A stretch of DNA of 64,000 bases from Dietzia aurantiaca. Lineage in GTDB: Bacteria; Actinomycetota; Actinomycetes; Mycobacteriales; Mycobacteriaceae. Below are positions 14,660 to 22,111 of the stretch, piece by piece. The translations under genes and the position numbers were made by a program. Position 1 is the stretch's first letter. Every line of letters starts with the position of its first letter. The notes beneath the pieces were generated by a model. It saw only the letters and a list, made by a program, of their open reading frames with translations. It was not told the origin of the DNA and searched no databases. The stretch is from positions 1 through 64,000 of the forward strand of contig NZ_JAIFXZ010000016.1 of the NCBI RefSeq assembly GCF_021033825.1. The letters run 5' to 3'.

Positions 14660-16386
14660 CGCAGCGCGAACCCTTCATAGCCGGCATCGGTGAGTTCCTG
14701 CACGACCTTGCGGTAGTTGCCGAATCCGCCCGGGTACAGCATGAACACTCTCGGTTTCCCGGGGATGTTGGCGCCGAGATACCAGGAGTCGGCGCGGGGG
14801 AAGAGAGTCTGGTCGGCCAGGCGGGCGCATTCCGCCATCCAGTCGTCCTGCGCGTTCTCGTCGGGTTCGATCGAGCGCCTGCCGTCCGACCTCAACTGCC
14901 CGATGGTGTCGGCGATCCAGTCCACATGATGCTCGGAGGCGAGCACCATGTTGGCCAGCACACCCGGGCTGCCGGGTCCGTTGACCAGGAACAGGTTCGG
15001 GAAGCCTGCCACCATGAGCCCGAGGTAGCTGCGCACGCCGTCCGACCACGCGGCGGAGAGGCTGCGATGGTCGCGACCGCGGGTGTCGATCGCGTCCATC
15101 GCGCCGGTCACCGCGTCGAAGCCGGTGGCGAAGATCAAGACGTCGAGTTCATGTAGCCGCGCCGCCTCGTCGCCTCCCCCGACCGTCACCGGCCCGTCGG
15201 CGGTGATCCGATCGATCGGCGTGCGGCGCAGGTTGACCAGCTCCACGTGGTCGAGGTTGTAGGTCTGGAAGTAGCCCGAGTCGGTGACGATCCGCTTGGT
15301 GCCGATCGGGTGGTCCGTGGGGATGAGGTGGTCGGCCACCGACTGGTCAGCAATCACCGAGCGGATCTTGCGCTCGGCGAACTCCCTGGCCAGCTGGTTG
15401 GCGTGCTCGTCGCGCATCTGGTCGGGGAACGCCTTGGAGAACAAGACGCCACCGAGGTTCCAAGAGTGCTCATACACTCGCTCGCGCTCTGCGGCGTCCA
15501 CCTCGAGGGTGTTCTTCTCGTGCGGGATGAACGGGGAGCCACCACCGGAGAGCCGCGACTTTCGCCGACGCTCGCCATACGTGGCCTTCTGCTCGCGGCG
15601 CTCGACGTCGTCGATCGGCCGGTTGGCGGCGGGGATCGAATAGTTGGGAGTGCGCTGGAAAACCGTCACCGACGCGGCCTCGCGCGCGACCTCCGGTACC
15701 AGCTGGATTCCCGACGAGCCGGTTCCGATCACGCCTACGCGGAGGCCGGTGAAGTCGACGGTCTCATGCGGCCACTGCGCGGTGTGCAGGACTCGTCCGG
15801 TGAAGTCGCCCAGGCCAGGTATTTCGGGGAAGTTGGCCACGGAGAGCGAGCCGGTCGCGAACACGCAGTGGCGGCAGGTGAGCCTGCGACCCCTGGCAGC
15901 GCCGTCGGTCCTGGCGGCCTCGATCGTGACGTTCCACAGGTCGGTCGCCTCGTCGAAGTGCGCCGCGGTGACGCGGGTGCCGAACTCAATGCTCCGGCGT
16001 AGGTCGAAGCGGTCAGCCACATGATTGAGGTATTCCAGGATCTCTGGCTGCGTGGCGTATCGCTCGGACCAGTCCCACTCCTGCTGTAGCTCGTCGGCGA
16101 ACGAGTACGAGTAGTCCACGCTCTCCACGTCGCACCGCGCGCCCGGGTAGCGGTTGTGATACCACGTCCCGCCCACACCGTCGGCGGCCTCGAACGCCTG
16201 CACCGTCAGACCGTCGGTGCGGAACCGGTGGACGGCATACAGGCCGCCGATGCCGGCGCCGATCACCACCACGTCTATGTCGGCAGCGCTACCCGCCTGC
16301 TCGTCGTCCGCGATGTCAGCCCCCGTGCCAACTGAAATGTCGGCCCTGACGCCCGCACCTGACGTGCGCTCAGGTTCGTTTTCCAT
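14656..16386 (-). CDS. Baeyer-Villiger monooxygenase (class B flavoprotein)
   Basis: A 576-aa FAD/NADPH monooxygenase. It has an FAD motif GAGIGG (about 42-47), GVGGTWYHNRYPGARCD, the Baeyer-Villiger fingerprint FTGRVLHTAQWP, a second nucleotide motif GTGSSG and a FATGF segment. It inserts oxygen next to a ketone, giving an ester or lactone. The ATG at 16386 has AAAGGGAG upstream; a start 18 bases earlier would overlap that site. It is first in a coupled operon with an SDR and an esterase. It is divergent from another SDR across a region holding two ATATGCC-type palindromes. In this setting a steroid or steroid-side-chain ketone is likely; cyclic ketones are possible. Confidence 0.92.
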   Translation of the reverse strand: MENEPERTSGAGVRADISVGTGADIADDEQAGSAADIDVVVIGAGIGGLYAVHRFRTDGLTVQAFEAADGVGGTWYHNRYPGARCDVESVDYSYSFADELQQEWDWSERYATQPEILEYLNHVADRFDLRRSIEFGTRVTAAHFDEATDLWNVTIEAARTDGAARGRRLTCRHCVFATGSLSVANFPEIPGLGDFTGRVLHTAQWPHETVDFTGLRVGVIGTGSSGIQLVPEVAREAASVTVFQRTPNYSIPAANRPIDDVERREQKATYGERRRKSRLSGGGSPFIPHEKNTLEVDAAERERVYEHSWNLGGVLFSKAFPDQMRDEHANQLAREFAERKIRSVIADQSVADHLIPTDHPIGTKRIVTDSGYFQTYNLDHVELVNLRRTPIDRITADGPVTVGGGDEAARLHELDVLIFATGFDAVTGAMDAIDTRGRDHRSLSAAWSDGVRSYLGLMVAGFPNLFLVNGPGSPGVLANMVLASEHHVDWIADTIGQLRSDGRRSIEPDENAQDDWMAECARLADQTLFPRADSWYLGANIPGKPRVFMLYPGGFGNYRKVVQELTDAGYEGFALR

Positions 16387-16455
16387 CTGTGACTCCCTTT
16401 CCACTGGTCGCGCCTACCCCGTCGGGATCACCGCTGACGCGCTGTGATCCACAGC

Positions 16456-16474
16456 ATATGCCTAGTCGGCATAT
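16456..16474. promoter_or_regulatory. Operator A, candidate PadR site
   Basis: ATATGCC-TAGTC-GGCATAT, a perfect 7-bp inverted repeat with a 5-nt spacer in the divergent BVMO-SDR promoter region. Confidence 0.65.
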
Positions 16475-16476
16475 TT

Positions 16477-16490
16477 GCAAGCTCGCTTGC
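16477..16490. promoter_or_regulatory. GC-rich palindrome between operators A and B
   Basis: GCAAGC-TC-GCTTGC, a perfect 6-bp inverted repeat in the same divergent promoter region. Its binding protein is unknown. Confidence 0.4.
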
Positions 16491-16499
16491 GCCTAATCG

Positions 16500-16518
16500 A
16501 TATGCCGAGTAGGAATAT
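16500..16518. promoter_or_regulatory. Operator B, candidate PadR site
   Basis: ATATGCC-GAGTA-GGAATAT, the same motif as operator A with one mismatch. The two centres are 44 bp apart, about four helical turns, which would allow cooperative binding on one face. Confidence 0.55.
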
Positions 16519-16578
16519 GGCGTGAGTCACAGACGCCGGCCGGCAGATCCGGCCACGGAGAATCGGGAGCCAGCATCC

Positions 16579-17466
16579 ATGAGTTCCACCGACCGGTCCA
16601 CGATCACGGACAAGGGCCATCGCACGGACGCCGATCGCGCAGGTCGACTGAACGGGAAGGTCGTTCTGGTCACCGGCGCGGCGCGGGGCATCGGCCGCGC
16701 CCAAGCCATCCGGTGTGCCCGCGAAGGTGCCGACGTGATCGCTATCGACCTGTGCGGACCCGTCGACTCGACGGTGACGCCCGCGGCCAGCCCGGCCGAT
16801 CTCGACGAGACAGCGGCACAGGTCGAGGCCCTGGGCCGGACAGCCAGCACGCACATCGCGGACGTCCGGAATGTAGAGGCCCTCCGTGCTGCCGCCGACG
16901 AGGGCGCGCGGCAACTGGGCGGGATCGACGCAGTCTGCGCGACTGCCGGGATCACCTCGTCAGGTCCGGCGCTGGAGCTCCCGGAAAGCGCCTGGCAGGA
17001 CATGCTCGACATCAACCTCACCGGGGTCTGGAACACCATCAGGGCGGCCGCCCCGTACCTCATCGAGCGGGGCGGAGGCTCGATTGTTCTGGTGAGCTCG
17101 ATCGCCGGCCTGAAGGGCCTGCGCAGCGTCGCGCACTACTCGGCCGCCAAACACGGGGTAGTGGGGCTCATGCGCACCCTTGCGCAGGAGCTGGCCCCGC
17201 ACTCGATTCGCGTCAACACGGTCCACCCCACCAACGTGAACACGCCGATGATCCAGAACGAGCACGTCCGCAAAACCTTCGTGCCGCACGCGGAGACACC
17301 TACACACGAGCAATTCGCCGACGCGGCGAGAAACATGAACCTGCTGGACATCCCGTGGGTCGAGCCAGAAGACGTCGCCAATGCGACCCTGTTCCTCCTC
17401 TCGGACGAGGCCCGATACGTCACCTCGGTGGCACTGCCAGTCGATGCGGGCAGCCTCGAACGATGA
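16579..17466 (+). CDS. SDR oxidoreductase, mycofactocin-coupled type
   Basis: A 295-aa short-chain dehydrogenase with TGAARGIGRAQAIRCAREGAD near the N-terminus, INLTGVWNTI, Ser-Tyr-Lys residues (LVSSIAG, YSAAKHG) and VHPTNVNTPMIQNE. It is a paralogue of the SDR at 13829 with the same family features. The ATG at 16579 has a GGAG site. Its promoter region is shared with the divergent BVMO operon, and the PadR regulator follows 85 bases downstream. Both SDRs probably act on related alcohols or keto-steroids. Confidence 0.87.
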   Translation: MSSTDRSTITDKGHRTDADRAGRLNGKVVLVTGAARGIGRAQAIRCAREGADVIAIDLCGPVDSTVTPAASPADLDETAAQVEALGRTASTHIADVRNVEALRAAADEGARQLGGIDAVCATAGITSSGPALELPESAWQDMLDINLTGVWNTIRAAAPYLIERGGGSIVLVSSIAGLKGLRSVAHYSAAKHGVVGLMRTLAQELAPHSIRVNTVHPTNVNTPMIQNEHVRKTFVPHAETPTHEQFADAARNMNLLDIPWVEPEDVANATLFLLSDEARYVTSVALPVDAGSLER

Positions 17467-17551
17467 CAGCACCAGCGAAGCGTTGGTCGAATGCCCTCCA
17501 AACACGGCCCACGACGACGAGTCCCGGCCATACCGATTGCTAGAGTTGGCC

Positions 17552-18220
17552 GTGCCCGAAAATAGCGATTCATCTGCAGAGATCGAGCTCCCAGCGCTGC
17601 CCGCCACCGCGTGGGCAGTGCTGGGAACGCTGACCTTCGGCGAGGAACTCTCGGGATACGACATCAAGACGTGGGCCGACTGGTCGCTCAACTATTTCTA
17701 CTGGAGCCCCTCGTTCAGCCAGGTGTACTCCGAGCTCAAGCGGCTCGAGAAGCACGGCTACGTCCGGTCCCGCAGCACCCCTGGCGACACTCGTCGGCGG
17801 CGCGCGTACTCGATCACCCCGGAGGGCCTGTCGGCGCTCCGTGAGTGGACCCGGACCGCCGAAGTCGACCGACCGACACTCAAACACTCAACGCTTCTAC
17901 ACCTGTGGCTGGGGCACCTCAACGAGCCTGAGAATCTCAAAGCCCGGGTCAGGAAGCACATCGAGCAGATGGTCGAACTCCGTGACGGAGCCGCGACCCG
18001 CGCCGCAAACTCGAGCGACGAACCCTCGTGGGCGTTCGCGAACATGGTCATGCACTGGTCACGCCGACACTACGAGGCAGAGATCACGATGGCCGAGGAG
18101 CTACTCGAGTTGATCGACAGCACGGCCGAGCGCTACGAACACGCCGCCAAGCAACTCGGCACGGGACTGCCGGTCCCCATCGACCCCGGCCGCTGGAAGG
18201 ATCGCACGAACCGGAGCTAG
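17552..18220 (+). CDS. PadR-family transcriptional regulator
   Basis: A 222-aa regulator. Residues about 15-100 form the PadR winged helix (AVLGTLTFGEELSGYDIK, SQVYSELKRLEKHGYV, then RRRAYSITPEGLSALREW) and the C-terminal half is the helical dimerisation domain. The GTG at 17552 fits the start of homology, but its ribosome site is weak and the start is uncertain. PadR proteins are usually phenolic- or drug-responsive repressors that control adjacent genes. The ATATGCC palindromes at 16456 and 16500 are the likely targets. Its TAG stop overlaps, tail to tail, the TAG of hsaB (CTAG). Confidence 0.85.
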   Translation: MPENSDSSAEIELPALPATAWAVLGTLTFGEELSGYDIKTWADWSLNYFYWSPSFSQVYSELKRLEKHGYVRSRSTPGDTRRRRAYSITPEGLSALREWTRTAEVDRPTLKHSTLLHLWLGHLNEPENLKARVRKHIEQMVELRDGAATRAANSSDEPSWAFANMVMHWSRRHYEAEITMAEELLELIDSTAERYEHAAKQLGTGLPVPIDPGRWKDRTNRS

Positions 18221-18783
18221 AACCACGTCCCGGGGCCGGTCGCCGTGAGCAGGCCGGACAGATCCGCCGAGACCGGGATGACCGACTCTCCCGCCAACTC
18301 GCCGTATCGGCCCCCGTGGAACAGCAACGGTCGGCGCTCACTCTCCGCCGGCCCGGCCTCGACCACCCGGCCGATCAGAAGGGCATGATCGCCCGCCTCC
18401 ACCTGACGCTCGAGTATGCATGCGAACCATGCCGGGGCATCGGTGAGCACCTGATGCCCACTGCTCGTCGTCGTCATCGGGATGTGCTCGAACTTGTCCT
18501 CGGCTTTGCTACCGGCCATCGCCGACACCGCCTCGTCCCCCTCGCCCAACACGCTCACCGCGAACCGACTGTCCGCCACCAGATGCTGCAGAGTGCGGGA
18601 GGTCTTCATCACCGAGATGAGCACCAGCGGCGGCTCCAGCGAGACCCCCATGAATGACTGGCAAGCCATCCCCACCGTCGCGCCAGCGGCGTCGCGGCCG
18701 GTCACCACGCACACGCCGGTGCCGAAACGGCCCAGCACATCCCGCAGCGCCCGGGTGTCGGAGAGATCAATCGTCGTGTCCAT
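18217..18783 (-). CDS. hsaB: Flavin reductase component, HsaB-like
   Basis: A 188-aa flavin reductase-like FMN-binding protein (GRFGTGVCVVTG, the VGMACQSFMGVSLEPPLVLISV core and HALLIGRV near the end). HsaB supplies reduced flavin to the oxygenase HsaA. The ATG at 18783 fits family length; a start at 18858 would cover operator O4. Divergent placement from hsaA with O4 between them supports the assignment over other flavin reductases. The ribosome site is weak. Confidence 0.83.
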   Translation of the reverse strand: MDTTIDLSDTRALRDVLGRFGTGVCVVTGRDAAGATVGMACQSFMGVSLEPPLVLISVMKTSRTLQHLVADSRFAVSVLGEGDEAVSAMAGSKAEDKFEHIPMTTTSSGHQVLTDAPAWFACILERQVEAGDHALLIGRVVEAGPAESERRPLLFHGGRYGELAGESVIPVSADLSGLLTATGPGTWF

Positions 18784-18825
18784 GCCCCAAGGAGTACCGG
18801 CGTAAGAACACCAGAGCCGGTCCCG

Positions 18826-18844
18826 ATTTCCGGTCACCGGAAAT
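18826..18844. promoter_or_regulatory. Operator O4 between hsaB and hsaA
   Basis: ATTTCCG-GTCAC-CGGAAAT, a perfect 7-bp inverted repeat carrying the TTTCCG-N5-CGGAAA core. It lies between divergent hsaB and hsaA. A degenerate GTGA-N6-ACAC follows at 18850. Confidence 0.75.
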
Positions 18845-18929
18845 CCATAGTGATCCACGACACATCCTCGGTAACAGTGGTGCCATCACCCCAAGGCGGT
18901 CCGCCGCCACTGCACCGAAAGGCCCCCCG

Positions 18930-20129
18930 ATGACCGGAACACTCCTCACCGCCGACTCGGTCCTCCCAGCGGTCACCGCCGACCGCGACGCCCTCTTCGC
19001 CGAAGGTCTCGAGGCCGACGAGCTCGGCAAACTGCCCGACGCCACCGTCGCCCGCATGAAGGACGCCGGGGTAATCCGCATGCTCCAGCCCCTCGAGTAC
19101 GGCGGGATGGAGGCGACGCCGCGGCAGTTCGCCGAGACCGTCATGGGCATCGCCGCGATCAATCCGAGCGCCGGATGGGTCGCCGGCATCGTGGGCGTGC
19201 ACCCCTGGCAACTCGCAATGGCCGACAAGAGCGTCCAGGACGACGTCTGGGGCACCGACCCCGACACCTGGATGGCCTCGCCGTACATGCCCAACGGCAT
19301 CGCCATCCGCGTGGAGGGCGGCTACCGCATGTCCGGTCGCTGGAGCTTCTCGTCCGGCACCGACCACTGCACGTGGGCGTTCCTGGGCGCCATGGCCCAC
19401 GACGCCGACGGCAACATGGAACTGCCCCCCCGCATGCTGCACGTCGTGATCCCCCGCACCGACTACGAGATCATCGCCGACTCCTGGGACGTCGTGGGCC
19501 TCAGAGGCACCGGCTCCAAAGACCTCGTGGTGCAGGATGCCTTCATCCCCGACGAGCGCGTCATGGAGTACGACCACCTCATCGACGGCTCCCAGGTGGC
19601 GGGCGCGGGGCTCGAGCAGACGCTGTACCGCATACCGTGGTCCTGCGCGTTCCCCCTCGGCATCACCGCCGCCACCGTCGGCATCAGCGAGGGACTGCTC
19701 GCGTGCGCCCGCGAATACCTCGAGGAGCGCGTGGGCGCCCAGGGCACCGCCATCAAGGACGACCCCTACGTCCTCTACCAGCTCGGGGAATCCGAGGCGA
19801 AGATCTACCAGGCCCGTCATTCGCTCATCGCCAACGCCGAAGAAATCTGGGACATAGTGGCCCGAGGCGACGAAGTGAGCTTCGCCAGGCGCGCGCAGGG
19901 CCGTCGTACGCAGGCCGAGGCCGCATGGACCGCCGTGCGCGCCGTCGACAACATCTACGCCCGGTGTGGCGGCACTGCCCTGCGCATGGACAAGCCGATG
20001 CAGCGCTTCTGGCGAGACGCCCACGCCGGCCTCCACCACGCCATCCACGTGCCCAGCACCGTGTTCCACGCATCCGCGCTCTCGAGCCTCGGCGTGGATC
20101 CCGAGGGCCCGCTGCGGGCCATGATCTGA
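18930..20129 (+). CDS. hsaA: 3-HSA hydroxylase oxygenase component, HsaA-like
   Basis: A 399-aa flavin-dependent monooxygenase with the acyl-CoA dehydrogenase fold. The features are INPSAGWVAGIVGVHPWQLA, SGRWSFSSGTDHCTWAFLGA, GLRGTGSKDLVVQDAFIPDE and a C-terminal RFWRDAHAGLHHA. HsaA hydroxylates 3-HSA to the catechol 3,4-DHSA, using reduced flavin from HsaB. A GAAAGG site precedes the ATG. hsaC follows 62 bases later in the same operon. Other group D aromatic hydroxylases look similar, but the HsaB and HsaC neighbours make the steroid role the best reading. Confidence 0.88.
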   Translation: MTGTLLTADSVLPAVTADRDALFAEGLEADELGKLPDATVARMKDAGVIRMLQPLEYGGMEATPRQFAETVMGIAAINPSAGWVAGIVGVHPWQLAMADKSVQDDVWGTDPDTWMASPYMPNGIAIRVEGGYRMSGRWSFSSGTDHCTWAFLGAMAHDADGNMELPPRMLHVVIPRTDYEIIADSWDVVGLRGTGSKDLVVQDAFIPDERVMEYDHLIDGSQVAGAGLEQTLYRIPWSCAFPLGITAATVGISEGLLACAREYLEERVGAQGTAIKDDPYVLYQLGESEAKIYQARHSLIANAEEIWDIVARGDEVSFARRAQGRRTQAEAAWTAVRAVDNIYARCGGTALRMDKPMQRFWRDAHAGLHHAIHVPSTVFHASALSSLGVDPEGPLRAMI

Positions 20130-20191
20130 CGGCTCCGCCGATCCGTCACCACGCCCGCTCCTGTTCCCGCATTTCCCGAAAGGACCCTCTC

Positions 20192-21163
20192 ATGGGAGAA
20201 ATCCGCGCACTCGGCTACCTCGCCATCGACACCACCGACCTCGACCGCTGGCGCACCCTCGCGTTCGACGTCCTCGACTTGGGCGAGGGCGCCGACTCCG
20301 ACGAGAACACCCTCTATCTCCGCACCGACGAGCGCGCCCACCGCCTGGTCGTCCGCCGCGGGGAGTCCGACAAGCTCACCGCGATGGGCTGGGAGGTCCG
20401 TGATGAACTCGCCCTCGACCGCGTCCGCGCCGCCCTGACCGAGCACGGCGTCGCCTACCGCGACCTGTCCCACGACGAGGCCCGCGCCCGCAACGTCGAC
20501 GAACTGATCGCCCTCGACGACCCCACCGGGCAGCCGCTCGAGATCTTCCACGGCGCAGGCCTCGACCACTCGGCGGTGTCTACGAAGTTCCGTACGGAGT
20601 TCATCACCGACGAGCTGGGGCTCGGCCACATCGTGGTGCCGTCCACCGACCACGAGGCGACCATCGCCTTCTACCGCGACGTCCTGGGCTTCCACACCCG
20701 CGGCGCCTTCCCGTTCCCGCCCATGCCCGGTATGCCGCCGCTGCGCATCCAGTTCATGGGCGTCAACCCGCGCCACCACAGCTTCGCGGTGATGCCCGCC
20801 CCGCAGATGGGCCCCGGGATCGTGCACATCATGCTCGAGGTGGCCGAGATGGACCAGGTCGCCCAGGCCATGGAGCGCACGCTCGAGCACGGGTTCACGA
20901 TCTCATCGACCCTCGGCAGGCACACCAACGACAAGATGGTGTCCTACTACCTGCGCGCCCCCGGGGGCTGGGACATCGAGTTCGGCTATGACGGACTCAT
21001 GGTGGATGAGAACAGCTACCTTCCGCAGCTCATCTCCGCCGACAGTTACTGGGGCCACGACTGGTCCGGCAGTGAGCCGCTCGCCTGCACCATTCCGCTC
21101 GACGACTCCGCCGCCGAGACGGTGGCTGACGACCTCGCCGAGCCCGTGGTCGAGAACGCCTGA
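20192..21163 (+). CDS. hsaC: Extradiol dioxygenase, HsaC-like
   Basis: A 323-aa two-domain type I extradiol dioxygenase (vicinal oxygen chelate fold). The C-terminal domain holds the iron ligands: His in GLGHIVVPSTDHEATIAFYRD, His in NPRHHSFAVM and Glu in GWDIEFGYDG. HsaC cleaves the catechol ring of 3,4-DHSA between C4 and C5, giving the substrate for HsaD. A GAAAGGA site precedes the ATG. A short acidic C-terminal tail extends past the usual end. It is the last gene of the hsaAC operon. Confidence 0.9.
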   Translation: MGEIRALGYLAIDTTDLDRWRTLAFDVLDLGEGADSDENTLYLRTDERAHRLVVRRGESDKLTAMGWEVRDELALDRVRAALTEHGVAYRDLSHDEARARNVDELIALDDPTGQPLEIFHGAGLDHSAVSTKFRTEFITDELGLGHIVVPSTDHEATIAFYRDVLGFHTRGAFPFPPMPGMPPLRIQFMGVNPRHHSFAVMPAPQMGPGIVHIMLEVAEMDQVAQAMERTLEHGFTISSTLGRHTNDKMVSYYLRAPGGWDIEFGYDGLMVDENSYLPQLISADSYWGHDWSGSEPLACTIPLDDSAAETVADDLAEPVVENA

Positions 21164-21208
21164 CCCGGCCCCGGGCGACTGCTCGGCCCGGCCCCCTCAC
21201 CAGCCGCG

Positions 21209-22111
21209 TCACTCCAGAGCGCTGATGCTGACGAGCTCCCACTGCTTGACCGGGCCGGCCGAGCGGGCCTGGCACATGGTGAAGATCGGCTCGGAGAAGG
21301 TCTCCCGCAGTCGCACCCCGATCGGTCCTCGCGGGCCCTGGAGGGTGACGACGACGTGGCCGCCGTCGTCCGCGTCGGTCACGTCCAGCGGGGCCAAGGC
21401 GTCGATGCGCTCGTCTCCGAACGCCGCTCGGGCGTGGTGCTGCGCGACCTGCGCCGCCGCCGGGTAGCTGCTGCGACCCCGGAGGTGGCGCGGGTCGACC
21501 CGGCCCTCGGTGTACCGGGTGATGATGTCGGCAGGATCCGCCGCCATATCGACGCGGCCGTAGAAAAGGCCGTGCGGCAGCACGATCATCGTCGCCGCGA
21601 ACCGGTCTCCGCCCAGGTGCGAACACTCCCACGTCGCCTCCGGGTACCGCTCGGCGATCAGCGTCGTGGCGCGTCGGCCACGGACGGCGCAGCACTGATC
21701 GTGCTTGCCGTGCGCGCAGATCGCGACCAGGGGCTCGTCGGACGGAGTGCCCGCGGAGCCGTCGAGGGGAATCTCCGCATAACCGTCGGGGCCGTCCGCC
21801 TCGCCCCACAGCAGGGACTCCTGTCCGGGCCGGGCATCGGCCAGTGCCCACCGCCAACGCCGCGGTCCGGTTCGCTTACCCGGGCGACGGATCGCGGCCA
21901 CCCGGATGTCCTCCGACTGGGCACGCCGAGCGATGCGGCGGCCCAGTTCGGGCGAGAGAAGCCCGGGCGATTCCAGCAACGCCGAATGCCCCCACGGGCC
22001 GGCGAGCTCGAGCATGAGCCACCGCATCCCCCGAGACCCCGACCCCTCGAGTGGATCGCCGCGGCGCAGCGCGGAATCACTGCACGGCTCCCAGTCCGCA
22101 GGCCTGCTCAC
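21209..22111 (-). CDS. Suc/Fer-like (sucrase/ferredoxin-type) protein
   Basis: A 300-aa protein of the sucrase/ferredoxin-like family with a thioredoxin-like ferredoxin fold. The Cys-rich signature is CAHGKHDQCCAVRG followed by WECSHLGGDRFA, typical of cluster-binding members. The chosen GTG at 22111 overlaps the stop of the upstream oxygenase gene (GTGA), so they are translationally coupled. It is the third gene of the peptide-oxygenase operon and could supply electrons or act in cluster-dependent chemistry. No biochemical role is firmly known for actinobacterial members. Confidence 0.85.
   Translation of the reverse strand: MSRPADWEPCSDSALRRGDPLEGSGSRGMRWLMLELAGPWGHSALLESPGLLSPELGRRIARRAQSEDIRVAAIRRPGKRTGPRRWRWALADARPGQESLLWGEADGPDGYAEIPLDGSAGTPSDEPLVAICAHGKHDQCCAVRGRRATTLIAERYPEATWECSHLGGDRFAATMIVLPHGLFYGRVDMAADPADIITRYTEGRVDPRHLRGRSSYPAAAQVAQHHARAAFGDERIDALAPLDVTDADDGGHVVVTLQGPRGPIGVRLRETFSEPIFTMCQARSAGPVKQWELVSISALE

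Noticed and set aside
16477-16490. KstR2 binding site in the BVMO promoter region
   Set aside because: KstR2 sites have CAAG and CTTG separated by two bases; here they are four apart and the flanks differ.
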